Counted from the first letter of the stretch, positions 1 through 6,339 are shown. The stretch: DNA of 9,297 bases from Gemmatimonadaceae bacterium (GCA_013820975.1 JACDHQ010000046.1:1-9297); one strand, 5' to 3'. The notes: generated by a model not told the origin, from the letters alone. Program-made: numbers and translations.

Positions 1-410
1 AGGCCCGGCGCCAGCGGCTCGATGCGCTGTTCGTTGGCGGCGATGGTTGGACGGGGTTGAGCGTGGACACCGTGGCGTCCGAGGGTGCCTATGTCGGCGC
101 TCCCTTCAGCCCGCTCGACCCGCGACCGCGTGCGCAGGAGTTCGTGCAGGCGTTCAGCAAGCGCTATGGAATGCCGCCGGACGGCAACGCGGCGCTCGGC
201 TACGACGCCACGATGCTGATTGCCCAGGCGATTCGCGAAGGCGGCCGTGACCGCGCCAAGGTCCAGCAGTATCTCCGCCAGCTTGGAGACTCCCGGCCCT
301 TCGATGGAGTGACCGGAGCCATCGCGTTCACATCCGGTGGCGACCCGAAGGACAAGCAGATCGTCGTTGCGCGCATCCAGCGCGGAGCCCTGGCCGTGGA
401 GTCCCAGTGA
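1..410 (+). CDS. Periplasmic solute-binding protein, LivJ/branched-chain amino acid type (3' end only)
   Basis: C-terminal part of a type I periplasmic binding protein (Peripla_BP_6 / LivJ-like), which captures a small ligand in the periplasm, classically for an ABC importer. The reading frame is open from the left edge (first full codon at base 3). The visible part begins around FVGGDGWTG, then EFVQAFSKRYGMPPDGNAALGYDA, and ends with the family-typical closing segment FDGVTGAIAFTSGGDPKDKQIVVARIQRG. These match the last inter-lobe strand and final beta-hairpin of LivJ-type proteins. The N-terminus, signal peptide and ligand-contact residues of lobe 1 lie outside the window, so the ligand cannot be named. 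Its TGA overlaps the GTG start of the chemoreceptor gene by 4 nt, so the two are probably co-translated and the protein may present ligand to that receptor (inference). Family call is fairly sure; the transport versus sensing role is open. Confidence 0.85.
   Translation, partial: ARRQRLDALFVGGDGWTGLSVDTVASEGAYVGAPFSPLDPRPRAQEFVQAFSKRYGMPPDGNAALGYDATMLIAQAIREGGRDRAKVQQYLRQLGDSRPFDGVTGAIAFTSGGDPKDKQIVVARIQRGALAVESQ
398..401 (+). promoter_or_regulatory. Shine-Dalgarno site for the chemoreceptor gene
   Basis: GGAG lies 5 nt before the GTG at 407, within the last codons of the binding-protein gene. It supports the GTG start that overlaps the upstream TGA over the later ATG at 458. It stands out because none of the other starts in this window has a clear GGAG-type site. 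Confidence 0.6.
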
Positions 411-2245
411 GCCAGTTCCCCGACACGGCGCACCCCGCGAACGCGGCCAAGCCCGGCATGCGCGCCCGGTTCGCGTCACTTCGCTTCCGCCTCTTGGGCG
501 GGCTCGGGCTCCTCGTGGCCCTGCTTGCCCTTGCGACCGTGCTGACCGAGCGCACGATGTCCCGGCTCGGGACGGCCGTGGCGGTGACGCTTGCCGACGT
601 GCAGGAGGATTCGCGCCTGTCGGGCCGCCTGTCGAGCAGCATCGTGCAATCGCTGGAGGCAGGGCGCGAGTACGTCCAGGCGCGCGACCCGGTCTCGCTG
701 CAGCGGTTTCGTACCGAAGGCTGGGAGGCGCACCGGTCGCAGCGCGCGCTCAACGAGCGTCCCGACCAGACATCGGACGAAGTCGCCACGCTCTCCAACA
801 TCGACGCCCAGCTATCGGCGATCGAGGTGAACTATGCGCGCGCGCACCGGCTGGCCGACCTCGGCCGCACGCGTGAGGCACTCGCAGAGGAGGCGCGCGG
901 CCGCGCCGGTGTCTCGGAACTGCTCGGTGCCATCGACCGGTTCGGCCTCATGAAGGCGCGCCGCGTCCAGCAGCTGTCCACGAAGCTGGCTGCGGATACC
1001 GAGCGGCAGCAGCTGGTGCTGCAGGGGGTCCTGCTCGCGGCCGTGCTGTTCGGGGTGCTCATCGTCGTGCTCACCGTGCGCGGCATCGGCGCCCCGATGG
1101 ATCGCCTCGTCGCCCATGCGCAGCTGCTGAGCCAGGGCGACCTCACGGCGCGCGTGGACTCCACCGGCATGCCGACGGAGATCCGCATCCTGGCCGACGG
1201 CATGAACGTCGTCGGCGACTCGCTCTCGCGGGTCGTCACGGTCGCCGCCCGCACCGCGGAGAACGTCGCGAGCAGTGCGCACCAGCTTGCGTCGGTCTCC
1301 GAGCAGATCTCGCTGTCCGCAGGCCAGATGGCGAGCGCGATGTCCGAGGTGTCGCACGGCGCCGAGCAGCAGGTGGACCAGCTTCGGCAGGTGGACGAGA
1401 CGCTCCAGGCGATCCAGGAAGCGACGGCCGGTGTCGAGCAGCAGGCCACCGAGGTGAACACCCTTGCGGGAGAGATCGCGACGGAGTCCACCGCCCGCGG
1501 GCGCGACGTCGGGCGGGCGCTCGACACGATGACGGAAGTCCGCGGGGTGGTCGAGGTGGCCGCGGGCGAGATTCGCGCGCTCGAGATCGCGGCCGCCGAC
1601 ATCTCCCGGTTCGTGCAGCTCGTGGGGCAGATCGCGGAACAGACGAACCTGCTCGCGCTCAATGCCGCCATCGAAGCGGCGCGCGCCGGCAGCGCGGGAC
1701 GGGGCTTCGCCGTCGTCGCCGACGAGGTGCGCAAGCTCGCGGAGCAGTCGCAACGCGCAGCGGACGACATCGTGAACCTCACCGGGACGATCACCACCCG
1801 CATCGCGGCCGGAACGCGGGCGATGGCCACGACGACCGCGCGGGTCGCGGAAATCGAGACCGTCAGCCGCTCCATCGACGTGGCGCTCGAGACGATCGGC
1901 ACCGCGGCCGACCGTGCGCACCGCGCCGCGGAGCGAGTGCGCTCGGCCGCCGACCGGAACGCCGAGGCGGCGCGCAGTGCCGCGCTCAGCATCGCCGGGA
2001 TCGCCCGGACCGCCGAGAGCCATGCCGTCGCGGCGGAGCAGGTGAATGCGAGCACGCAGGAGCAGAGTGCGGCGTGCGAGGAGATGACGTCAGCGTCGGC
2101 AATGCTGCTCGAGGGCTCGACGCAGCTCCGCCAGATCGTCGGCGGCCTCACGAGCGATACCGGCGAGCACCTGGCGCCGATAGTGCTGGCGCCCGACGAT
2201 GCCTTCACCAGCGTCTTCGACCTGCCGCGGTCGCGCGCCGGGTGA
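407..2245 (+). CDS. Methyl-accepting chemotaxis protein
   Basis: Transmembrane chemoreceptor of 612 aa that would signal through CheW/CheA. Order of parts: short cytoplasmic N-terminus; TM1 about residues 29-46; a periplasmic helical sensor region of about 150 aa, in size and helical character like a four-helix bundle (4HB) domain; TM2 about 204-226; HAMP about 227-280; then a long coiled-coil signalling domain. The hairpin tip, about residues 406-447, carries the near-invariant IAEQTNLLALNAAIEAARAG followed by GRGFAVVADEVRKLAEQS. No NWETF-like CheR/CheB docking pentapeptide is seen at the C-terminus, which ends in an unconserved tail. The start is GTG at 407, inside the upstream stop codon (GTGA) and preceded by GGAG at 398-401 with 5-nt spacing. 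ATG at 458 (residue 18) is the alternative and would remove only the cytoplasmic leader. The binding-protein gene upstream suggests indirect ligand sensing (inference). Confidence 0.95.
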   Translation: MSQFPDTAHPANAAKPGMRARFASLRFRLLGGLGLLVALLALATVLTERTMSRLGTAVAVTLADVQEDSRLSGRLSSSIVQSLEAGREYVQARDPVSLQRFRTEGWEAHRSQRALNERPDQTSDEVATLSNIDAQLSAIEVNYARAHRLADLGRTREALAEEARGRAGVSELLGAIDRFGLMKARRVQQLSTKLAADTERQQLVLQGVLLAAVLFGVLIVVLTVRGIGAPMDRLVAHAQLLSQGDLTARVDSTGMPTEIRILADGMNVVGDSLSRVVTVAARTAENVASSAHQLASVSEQISLSAGQMASAMSEVSHGAEQQVDQLRQVDETLQAIQEATAGVEQQATEVNTLAGEIATESTARGRDVGRALDTMTEVRGVVEVAAGEIRALEIAAADISRFVQLVGQIAEQTNLLALNAAIEAARAGSAGRGFAVVADEVRKLAEQSQRAADDIVNLTGTITTRIAAGTRAMATTTARVAEIETVSRSIDVALETIGTAADRAHRAAERVRSAADRNAEAARSAALSIAGIARTAESHAVAAEQVNASTQEQSAACEEMTSASAMLLEGSTQLRQIVGGLTSDTGEHLAPIVLAPDDAFTSVFDLPRSRAG

Positions 2246-2266
2246 CCCCGAAGTGAACCCGCTGGG

Positions 2267-2288
2267 GCGGGGCCGGCACGTGGCCCGC
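2267..2288 (+). other. GC-rich hairpin after the chemoreceptor stop (possible terminator)
   Basis: GCGGGGCC (2267-2274) can pair with GGCCCGC (2282-2288) around the loop GGCACGT, giving 7 bp with one bulged G. It starts 22 nt after the chemoreceptor stop. No T-tract follows, so it is not a textbook intrinsic terminator. It may still end or protect the transcript. Its right arm runs into the first copy of the 43-bp repeat. Confidence 0.35.
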
Positions 2289-2437
2289 GCTCGATTCGTC
2301 AGTATCGATTGAGGGCCGATTGGTCGCCCGCACTCGATTCTTCAGTATCGATTGAGGGCCGATTGGTCGCCCGCGCTCGAGTCTTCAGTATCGATTGAGG
2401 GCCGATTGGTCGCCCGCGCTCGATTCTTCAGGATCGG
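2283..2437. repeat. 43-bp tandem repeat array, three full copies plus a partial copy
   Basis: Copies begin at 2283, 2326, 2369 and 2412, exactly 43 bp apart. The fourth decays after about 25 bp at GGATCGGG. Each unit starts GCCCGC, continues CTCGATTCTTCAG, then TATCGATTGAGGGC and CGATTGGTC. The second half is identical in copies 1-3. Differences are single bases (CGTCAG in copy 1, GCACTC in copy 2, CTCGAGTC in copy 3). The unit holds CGATT three times. At each junction GGGC...GCCC can form a 4-bp stem with a 9-nt loop (2313-2329, 2356-2372, 2399-2415). Just upstream, GGGCCGGCACGTGGCCCGC looks like a degenerate earlier half copy. The array lies between convergent genes, and 43 is not a multiple of 3, so it is not a protein repeat. 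Confidence 0.92.
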
Positions 2438-2454
2438 GTGGGCACCTGGGGTTA

Positions 2455-2480
2455 CCCCCTGCCCCCCACCCCCAACCCCC
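2455..2480 (-). other. G-quadruplex-forming tract (minus strand) / i-motif strand (plus)
   Basis: The plus strand reads C5-TG-C6-A-C5-AA-C5, so the minus strand is G5-TT-G5-T-G6-CA-G5. This is four runs of at least five G with loops of 2, 1 and 2 nt, a near-ideal intramolecular G-quadruplex. It begins 10 nt after the stop codon of the minus-strand lipoprotein gene, so it would be in that gene's mRNA 3' end as well as in DNA. A competing short hairpin, GGGG-TTA-CCCC (2448-2458), overlaps its edge. Confidence 0.75.
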
Positions 2481-2489
2481 TACCGCCGT

Positions 2490-3263
2490 TCAGTATTGGA
2501 CCGGACGCAGCGCGGTGGTATCGAACGCGGCGCCAGGCACCGTGACTCCGACCCGCAGGTCATCGATGGTGCCGCGCAGCGCGCGCCGGCCATCGCGGTA
2601 GACATCGATGACCCGCGGCACCGTCGGCGCCGGGGCGGCGTGTCCCGAGAATCGCGTGTCCGAGACGAGCGTTCGGGTGCCGCTCCGGACCGACTGGATG
2701 ATGCGCAGCGGGATCCACCGCCTGCTGTCGATCCACACCTGGTTCGAGGTCGAGTCTCCAGGCGCAGCACCGATGACCCAGACCGGCGCACCGTCGAACG
2801 TCTCCTCGCGGATCACCGAGGTGCGCACGCCAAGTGCGGAGAGCGAGGCGACCGATGCTGCCGCCGGCTGCGCGAATACGCTGAAGCCGAGCAGCATCAG
2901 CGGGTTCCGCTCGTTGGCCGCCGCCGCGCGCCGGCCGCTCGCGTACGAGATCGCCCGGCCATCGATGTAGATCGCGCCGCTCCCGCCCGATAGCGGGAGG
3001 TTGTCGATCCGCATCGCGTCCGGCGCCCGCACGAGCACCCGCTGGCGCTGCAGGATGTCGCCACTCGACAGCGCGACGGTGTTCGCCTGCGTGAAGGCGG
3101 CGGTGCGCGGCGCCGCGGGGTACGCCGCGGCCACCCGTGTCATGATGTCGGCGGCCGAGCGGATGGCGTCGCGTGCCGGCGCCGGTCCAGCGCCGGCCTG
3201 GGGCGCGCCCTGGCAGGCGGCAGTCAGCGCAACCAGCAATACTCCAAGAACAGGTGTTCGCAT
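2490..3263 (-). CDS. Probable exported lipoprotein, possibly LolA-like fold
   Basis: A 257-aa protein from ATG at 3263. Residues 1-17 (MRTPVLGVLLVALTAAC) form a signal peptide ending in a relaxed lipobox, with Cys17 as the likely lipidated residue. A Gly/Ala/Pro-rich linker follows, then a helix (RSAADIMTRVAAAYPAAPRTAAF) and a long beta-rich region. That region shows alternating strands typical of half-barrel proteins: QRVLVRAPDAMRIDNLP, GAIYIDGRAISYASG, APVWVIGAAPG, QVWIDSRRWIPLRIIQ. The 'VWIDSRRWIPLRI' segment resembles the LolA/LolB-like 'outer membrane lipoprotein-sorting' group, where strands carry a carrier-type lipid-binding fold. I could not match it to a named family with certainty. 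The frame stays open upstream to 3572, but the extra N-terminal residues are Arg-rich and antisense to the PLP-enzyme gene, so the signal peptide fixes the start. No Shine-Dalgarno is seen. It is single, divergent from the PLP enzyme and convergent with the chemoreceptor. Confidence 0.8.
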   Translation of the reverse strand: MRTPVLGVLLVALTAACQGAPQAGAGPAPARDAIRSAADIMTRVAAAYPAAPRTAAFTQANTVALSSGDILQRQRVLVRAPDAMRIDNLPLSGGSGAIYIDGRAISYASGRRAAAANERNPLMLLGFSVFAQPAAASVASLSALGVRTSVIREETFDGAPVWVIGAAPGDSTSNQVWIDSRRWIPLRIIQSVRSGTRTLVSDTRFSGHAAPAPTVPRVIDVYRDGRRALRGTIDDLRVGVTVPGAAFDTTALRPVQY

Positions 3264-3281
3264 GTCGCGGAAGGGCTGGGG

Positions 3282-3290
3282 TTGTGACAA
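3282..3290. promoter_or_regulatory. Small palindrome in the divergent intergenic region
   Basis: TTGTGACAA is a perfect 4-1-4 inverted repeat, lying 19 nt before the lipoprotein start and about 95 nt before the PLP-enzyme start. A second palindrome, CCTGCAGG (3295-3302), follows closely. They could be regulator sites for the minus-strand gene, but each is short enough to occur by chance. Confidence 0.2.
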
Positions 3291-3372
3291 AACTCCTGCA
3301 GGTTCCCGGCCTCGGAGCAGCTGGCGCGGCAGTGGCGCGCAGGTGGCCCGTCCGCTATGACGCAGGTCCGCG

Positions 3373-3378
3373 TATCTT
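3373..3378 (+). promoter_or_regulatory. Putative -10 element, leaderless start of the PLP-enzyme gene
   Basis: TATCTT fits the TANNNT -10 pattern and ends 7 nt before the ATG at 3386. Transcription would then begin at or next to the A of the start codon. The absence of any Shine-Dalgarno sequence before this ATG agrees with a leaderless mRNA. No good -35 match is visible at the right spacing. Confidence 0.45.
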
Positions 3379-3385
3379 CCCCGCC

Positions 3386-4516
3386 ATGCGCATCGAGACC
3401 CTTGCCGTCCACGCCGGACATGGCGTCGATCCGTCCACCGGTGCCGTGGCGCCGCCGATTCACCTCTCGACCACCTTCGAGCGCGAGCCCGACGGCAGCT
3501 ACCGAGAGGGGCTCGTCTACACGCGCACGGCAAACCCAAATCGCGGACAGCTTGAACGCGCCGTCGCGGCACTCGAGGGGGGCGGGGCGGCGGCGGCCTT
3601 TGCCAGCGGCTCGGCGGCCATTCACGCCGTGATCCAGGCGCTCGATCCGGGCGCCCATGTCATCGCCCCGAAGGACTGCTACCACGGGACGCTGCGCCTC
3701 CTGCGTGAACTGTTCGCGCGATGGGGGGTGGAGACGACGTTCGTGGACATGTGCAACCACCACGAGGTGGAGCGCGCAGTCCGTCCCGCCACCCGGCTGG
3801 TCTGGGTGGAGACCCCCTCCAATCCACTCGTGCGGGTGTTCGACATCCGCTGGCTCGCCGGGCTCGCCCATGCACACGGGGCACGGTGTGCCGTGGACAA
3901 CACGTGGGCGACCCCCGTCGCCACGCGACCGCTCGCACTTGGCGCGGACCTCGTGATGCACTCCTCCACGAAGTATTTCGGCGGCCACTCCGACGTCCTC
4001 GGCGGAATCGTGGTAGCCCGGGCCGAGGACGACGAGCTGTTCGCCCGCGTGCGCGAGATGCAGACGACCGGGGGGAGCGTCCCGTCTCCCTTCGACTGCT
4101 GGCTCACGCTGCGCGGCGTCATGACACTCCCCTGGCGCTTCCGGGCGCAGTCGGCGAATGCCGCGCACGTGGCGGAGTTCCTCGCCGCGCATCCCCGCGT
4201 CACGGCAGTCCATTATCCCGGCCTCCCCTCGCACCCGCAGCATGCGCTCGCTGCGACGCAGATGGAGCATCCGGGCGCCATGCTGTCGATCGAGGTTCGC
4301 GGCACCGGCGCCAATGCGATGGCGGCAGCGGGCGCCGTCCAGCTGTTCACCCGGGCGACGAGCCTCGGCGGCGTGGAAAGCCTGATCGAGCATCGCGCCA
4401 GCGTCGAGGGGCCGGAAACGCACGCGCCAGACACGCTGCTTCGGCTGTCGATCGGTCTCGAGCATCCCGACGACCTCGTCGCCGACCTCGATCAGGCGCT
4501 CGGCGGCGCGCGCTAG
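3386..4516 (+). CDS. Cys/Met-metabolism PLP-dependent enzyme (cystathionine gamma-synthase/lyase family)
   Basis: A 376-aa fold-type I PLP enzyme of trans-sulfuration, normal length for the family. Family signatures in order: VHAGHGVDPSTGAVAPPIHLSTTF near the N-terminus; VYTRTANPN, with the Tyr and Arg that bind cofactor phosphate from the neighbouring subunit; FASGSAAIHAV; WVETPSNPL; the cofactor-ring aspartate in AVDNTWATP; HSSTKYFGGHSDVLGG, with the Schiff-base lysine at residue 196; and TRATSLGGVESLIEH near the C-terminus, which contacts substrate carboxylate. It should act on homoserine esters, cystathionine or a related sulfur amino acid in the cytoplasm. Synthase, gamma-lyase and beta-lyase members cannot be told apart safely by eye, so no symbol is given. 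ATG at 3386 is chosen because family homology starts at once (MRIETLAVHAG), although the frame runs open upstream to 3173. The stop is 9 nt before queC, which seems to have its own -10 element. Confidence 0.93.
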   Translation: MRIETLAVHAGHGVDPSTGAVAPPIHLSTTFEREPDGSYREGLVYTRTANPNRGQLERAVAALEGGGAAAAFASGSAAIHAVIQALDPGAHVIAPKDCYHGTLRLLRELFARWGVETTFVDMCNHHEVERAVRPATRLVWVETPSNPLVRVFDIRWLAGLAHAHGARCAVDNTWATPVATRPLALGADLVMHSSTKYFGGHSDVLGGIVVARAEDDELFARVREMQTTGGSVPSPFDCWLTLRGVMTLPWRFRAQSANAAHVAEFLAAHPRVTAVHYPGLPSHPQHALAATQMEHPGAMLSIEVRGTGANAMAAAGAVQLFTRATSLGGVESLIEHRASVEGPETHAPDTLLRLSIGLEHPDDLVADLDQALGGAR

Positions 4517-4519
4517 ATT
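4514..4519 (+). promoter_or_regulatory. Putative -10 element for the queC operon (leaderless)
   Basis: TAGATT, of TANNNT type, ends 6 nt before the ATG of queC at 4526, which would place transcription start on or beside the A of ATG. It includes the TAG stop of the preceding gene. There is no Shine-Dalgarno in the 9-nt gap. The -35 region is not convincing, so this remains a pattern match. Confidence 0.5.
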
Positions 4520-4525
4520 TCGGGC

Positions 4526-5218
4526 ATGACCGGACCACGCAGGGCCGTCGTGCTGCTCAGCGGCGGGCTCGACTCCACGACGATGCTCGCGATTGCCCGC
4601 GCCGAGGGATTCGAGCCGCATGCGATGACCTTCCGCTATGGCCAGCGGCATGTGCGCGAGATCGAGGCGGCGCGGCGCGTTGCGGCCGCCCTCGCGGTAC
4701 GCGACCACGTGATCGTGGACATCGACCTGCGCACCTTCGGCGGATCGGCGCTCACCGCCGACGTGGACGTTCCCCGTGACCGGACGGCGAGCGAGATGGG
4801 CGAGGGGATCCCCATCACCTACGTACCGGCGCGCAACACGATCTTCCTCTCGTTCGCACTCGCGTGGGCCGAGGTGCTCGAGGCAGGCGACATCTTCATC
4901 GGCGTGAACGCAATCGACTACTCGGGCTATCCAGACTGCCGGCCCGAATACGTGGAGGCGTTCGAGCGACTCGCGAACCTCGCGACCCGCGGCGGGGTGG
5001 AGCGTACGAACCCGACCCGCATCCAGGCGCCGCTGCTGCAACTGACGAAGCGGCAGATCATCGAGCGCGGGCTCGCGCTCGGGGTGGACTACGCGCTGAC
5101 CACGAGCTGCTACGATCCCGACGAACCAGGACGCGCGTGCGGGCACTGCGATGCATGCACGCTCCGGCTGCAGGGATTCCGGGAGGCCGGCGTGCCCGAC
5201 CCGATCGCGTATGCGTGA
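4526..5218 (+). CDS. queC: 7-cyano-7-deazaguanine (preQ0) synthase QueC
   Basis: QueC converts 7-carboxy-7-deazaguanine to preQ0 using ammonia and ATP, the last step of preQ0 synthesis in the cytoplasm. At 230 aa it has normal length. The N-terminal PP-loop of the ATP-pyrophosphatase fold is LLSGGLDSTT (residues 10-19), followed by the family-typical FRYGQRHVREIEAA. Further QueC signatures are TYVPARNTIFLSFALAWAE and the conserved substrate-pocket region GVNAIDYSGYPDCRPEY. Near the C-terminus the four zinc-ligand cysteines are complete: Cys195, Cys205, Cys208 and Cys211, in CYDPDEPGRACGHCDAC. The ATG start follows the upstream stop by 9 nt. Its last 8 nt overlap the likely queE start, showing one operon. 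All key residues are present, so the call is firm. Confidence 0.97.
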   Translation: MTGPRRAVVLLSGGLDSTTMLAIARAEGFEPHAMTFRYGQRHVREIEAARRVAAALAVRDHVIVDIDLRTFGGSALTADVDVPRDRTASEMGEGIPITYVPARNTIFLSFALAWAEVLEAGDIFIGVNAIDYSGYPDCRPEYVEAFERLANLATRGGVERTNPTRIQAPLLQLTKRQIIERGLALGVDYALTTSCYDPDEPGRACGHCDACTLRLQGFREAGVPDPIAYA

Positions 5219-5903
5219 CCATCCTGCCGCCACGGTGCCGGATGCGGGGACACGCGCCCGCACGTACACGGTGAAGGAGATCTTCTACACCCTGCAGGGC
5301 GAGGGGGCGAATGCGGGGCGTGCCGCCGTGTTCTGCCGCTTCACGGGATGCAACCTGTGGACAGGGCGCGAGGAGGATCGCGCGCACGCGGTCTGCCAGT
5401 TCTGCGACACCGACTTCCTCGGTGTCGGGCCCGACGGCGGCCGGTTCAAGGGCGCGGATGCACTCGCCGAGGCGGTAGCGGTGCGGTGGCCTCCTGCGGC
5501 GCCTGGGAACTCCGCAGCCCGCCCCCTCGTCGTCTGCACCGGCGGCGAGCCGCTCCTTCAGCTGGACGAGGCGCTGGTCGCGGCACTCCATGCGCGGGGG
5601 TTCGAGGTCGCCGTCGAGACGAACGGCACGCAGGCAGCGCCGCACGGCATCGACTGGATCTGCGTGAGTCCCAAGGCGTCGGCGCCCCTTGCCCTCACGC
5701 GCGGGCACGAGCTCAAGCTCGTGTATCCCCAGGCCGAGGCGTCGCCGGAGCGGTTCGCCGGACTGGACTTCGAGCATTTCTTCCTGCAGCCGATGGATGG
5801 TCCGGACGCTGCGGCCAACACCCAGCGCGCGCTCGATTACTGTCTCGCGCACCCGCAGTGGCGCCTGTCGCTGCAGACTCACAAGATGATCGGCATCCGG
5901 TGA
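5211..5903 (+). CDS. queE: 7-carboxy-7-deazaguanine synthase QueE (radical SAM)
   Basis: QueE is a radical SAM enzyme that contracts 6-carboxy-tetrahydropterin to 7-carboxy-7-deazaguanine. It has 230 aa from ATG at 5211. Signatures: VKEIFYTLQGEGANAGRAAVFCRFTGCNLW; a cluster motif CX14CX2C with Cys47, Cys62 and Cys65 in place of the usual CX3CX2C, as known for one QueE subgroup such as Burkholderia multivorans; CDTDF just after it; and the SAM-binding TGGEPLLQ at about residues 110-117. The later VAVETNGT and ICVSPK also match. The start overlaps queC by 8 nt and adds about 18 residues before the conserved TYTVKEIF core. GTG at 5271 is too late, because it would begin right at the core. The frame is open further upstream but inside queC. 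The TGA overlaps a possible GTG start of queD by 4 nt. Confidence 0.96.
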   Translation: MRDHPAATVPDAGTRARTYTVKEIFYTLQGEGANAGRAAVFCRFTGCNLWTGREEDRAHAVCQFCDTDFLGVGPDGGRFKGADALAEAVAVRWPPAAPGNSAARPLVVCTGGEPLLQLDEALVAALHARGFEVAVETNGTQAAPHGIDWICVSPKASAPLALTRGHELKLVYPQAEASPERFAGLDFEHFFLQPMDGPDAAANTQRALDYCLAHPQWRLSLQTHKMIGIR

Positions 5904-5908
5904 CCGCG

Positions 5909-6259
5909 ATGGAAATCTTCAAGGAGTTCAGCTTCGAGGCCGCGCACCTCCTGCCCAATGTGCCCGATGGGCACAAGTGCGCACGCCTGCACGGTCACTC
6001 GTTCCAGGTGCGCGTCACGGTGGCCGGCGACGTCGACCCGGTGCTGGGATGGGTAATGGATTTCGCCGCCGTGAAGGCAGCGTGCCGCGACGTCCACGAC
6101 GCACTCGACCATCGCTACCTGAACGAGATCCCCGGGCTCGAGAACCCCACGAGCGAGGTGGTCGCGACCTGGATCTGGCACCGGCTCGCGCCTCGTCTGC
6201 CGCTGGCGGCGGTGGAGCTGCGGGAGACGTGCACCTCGGGGTGCGTGTACCGGGGGTAA
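5909..6259 (+). CDS. queD: 6-carboxy-5,6,7,8-tetrahydropterin synthase QueD
   Basis: QueD turns 7,8-dihydroneopterin triphosphate, the FolE product of GTP, into 6-carboxy-tetrahydropterin, the step before QueE. It has 116 aa, usual for the 6-pyruvoyl-tetrahydropterin synthase fold. Zinc ligands are His13 (FEAAH), His28 and His30 (HGH). The catalytic cysteine is Cys24, four residues before HGH, and catalytic Asp67-His68 lie in DALDHRYLN. Glu106 in ELRET is the pterin-anchoring glutamate. NPTSEVVATWIW is also typical. ATG at 5909 is used because homology starts there (MEIFKEFSFEAAH). A GTG at 5900 in the same frame overlaps the queE stop as GTGA and would add three residues; that start is equally possible by coupling. 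Last gene of the operon; no queF or folE follows. Confidence 0.95.
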   Translation: MEIFKEFSFEAAHLLPNVPDGHKCARLHGHSFQVRVTVAGDVDPVLGWVMDFAAVKAACRDVHDALDHRYLNEIPGLENPTSEVVATWIWHRLAPRLPLAAVELRETCTSGCVYRG

Positions 6260-6339
6260 GGGACAGCATTTCTGCACGCTGGGACGGTTCAGCCTGGCGA
6301 GGTAGCAAACTTGCCCATACCTGCCCTGTCCGATTCCGG

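Noticed and set aside
812..2208. Long minus-strand open frames opposite the chemoreceptor
   Set aside because: They are antisense to a gene with complete chemoreceptor motifs and have low-complexity Arg/Ser/Ala composition.
2283..2437. CRISPR-like array
   Set aside because: The copies abut with no unique spacers between them, so it is a plain tandem repeat; no cas gene is present.
3264..3572. N-terminal extension of the lipoprotein gene
   Set aside because: The frame is open, but the residues are Arg-rich and antisense to the next gene, while a clean lipoprotein signal peptide begins at 3263.
3573..3596. G-rich run in the PLP-enzyme gene as a second G-quadruplex
   Set aside because: Only two runs exceed three G; the rest are GG pairs explained by Gly/Ala codons.
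4400..4526. preQ1 riboswitch before queC
   Set aside because: The upstream region is coding sequence of the PLP enzyme to within 9 nt of queC; there is no room for a leader aptamer.
3224..5269. Long open frame on the minus strand across the PLP-enzyme and queC genes
   Set aside because: It is a shadow of well-supported plus-strand genes in high-GC DNA; its translation is Arg/His-rich with no domain signatures.
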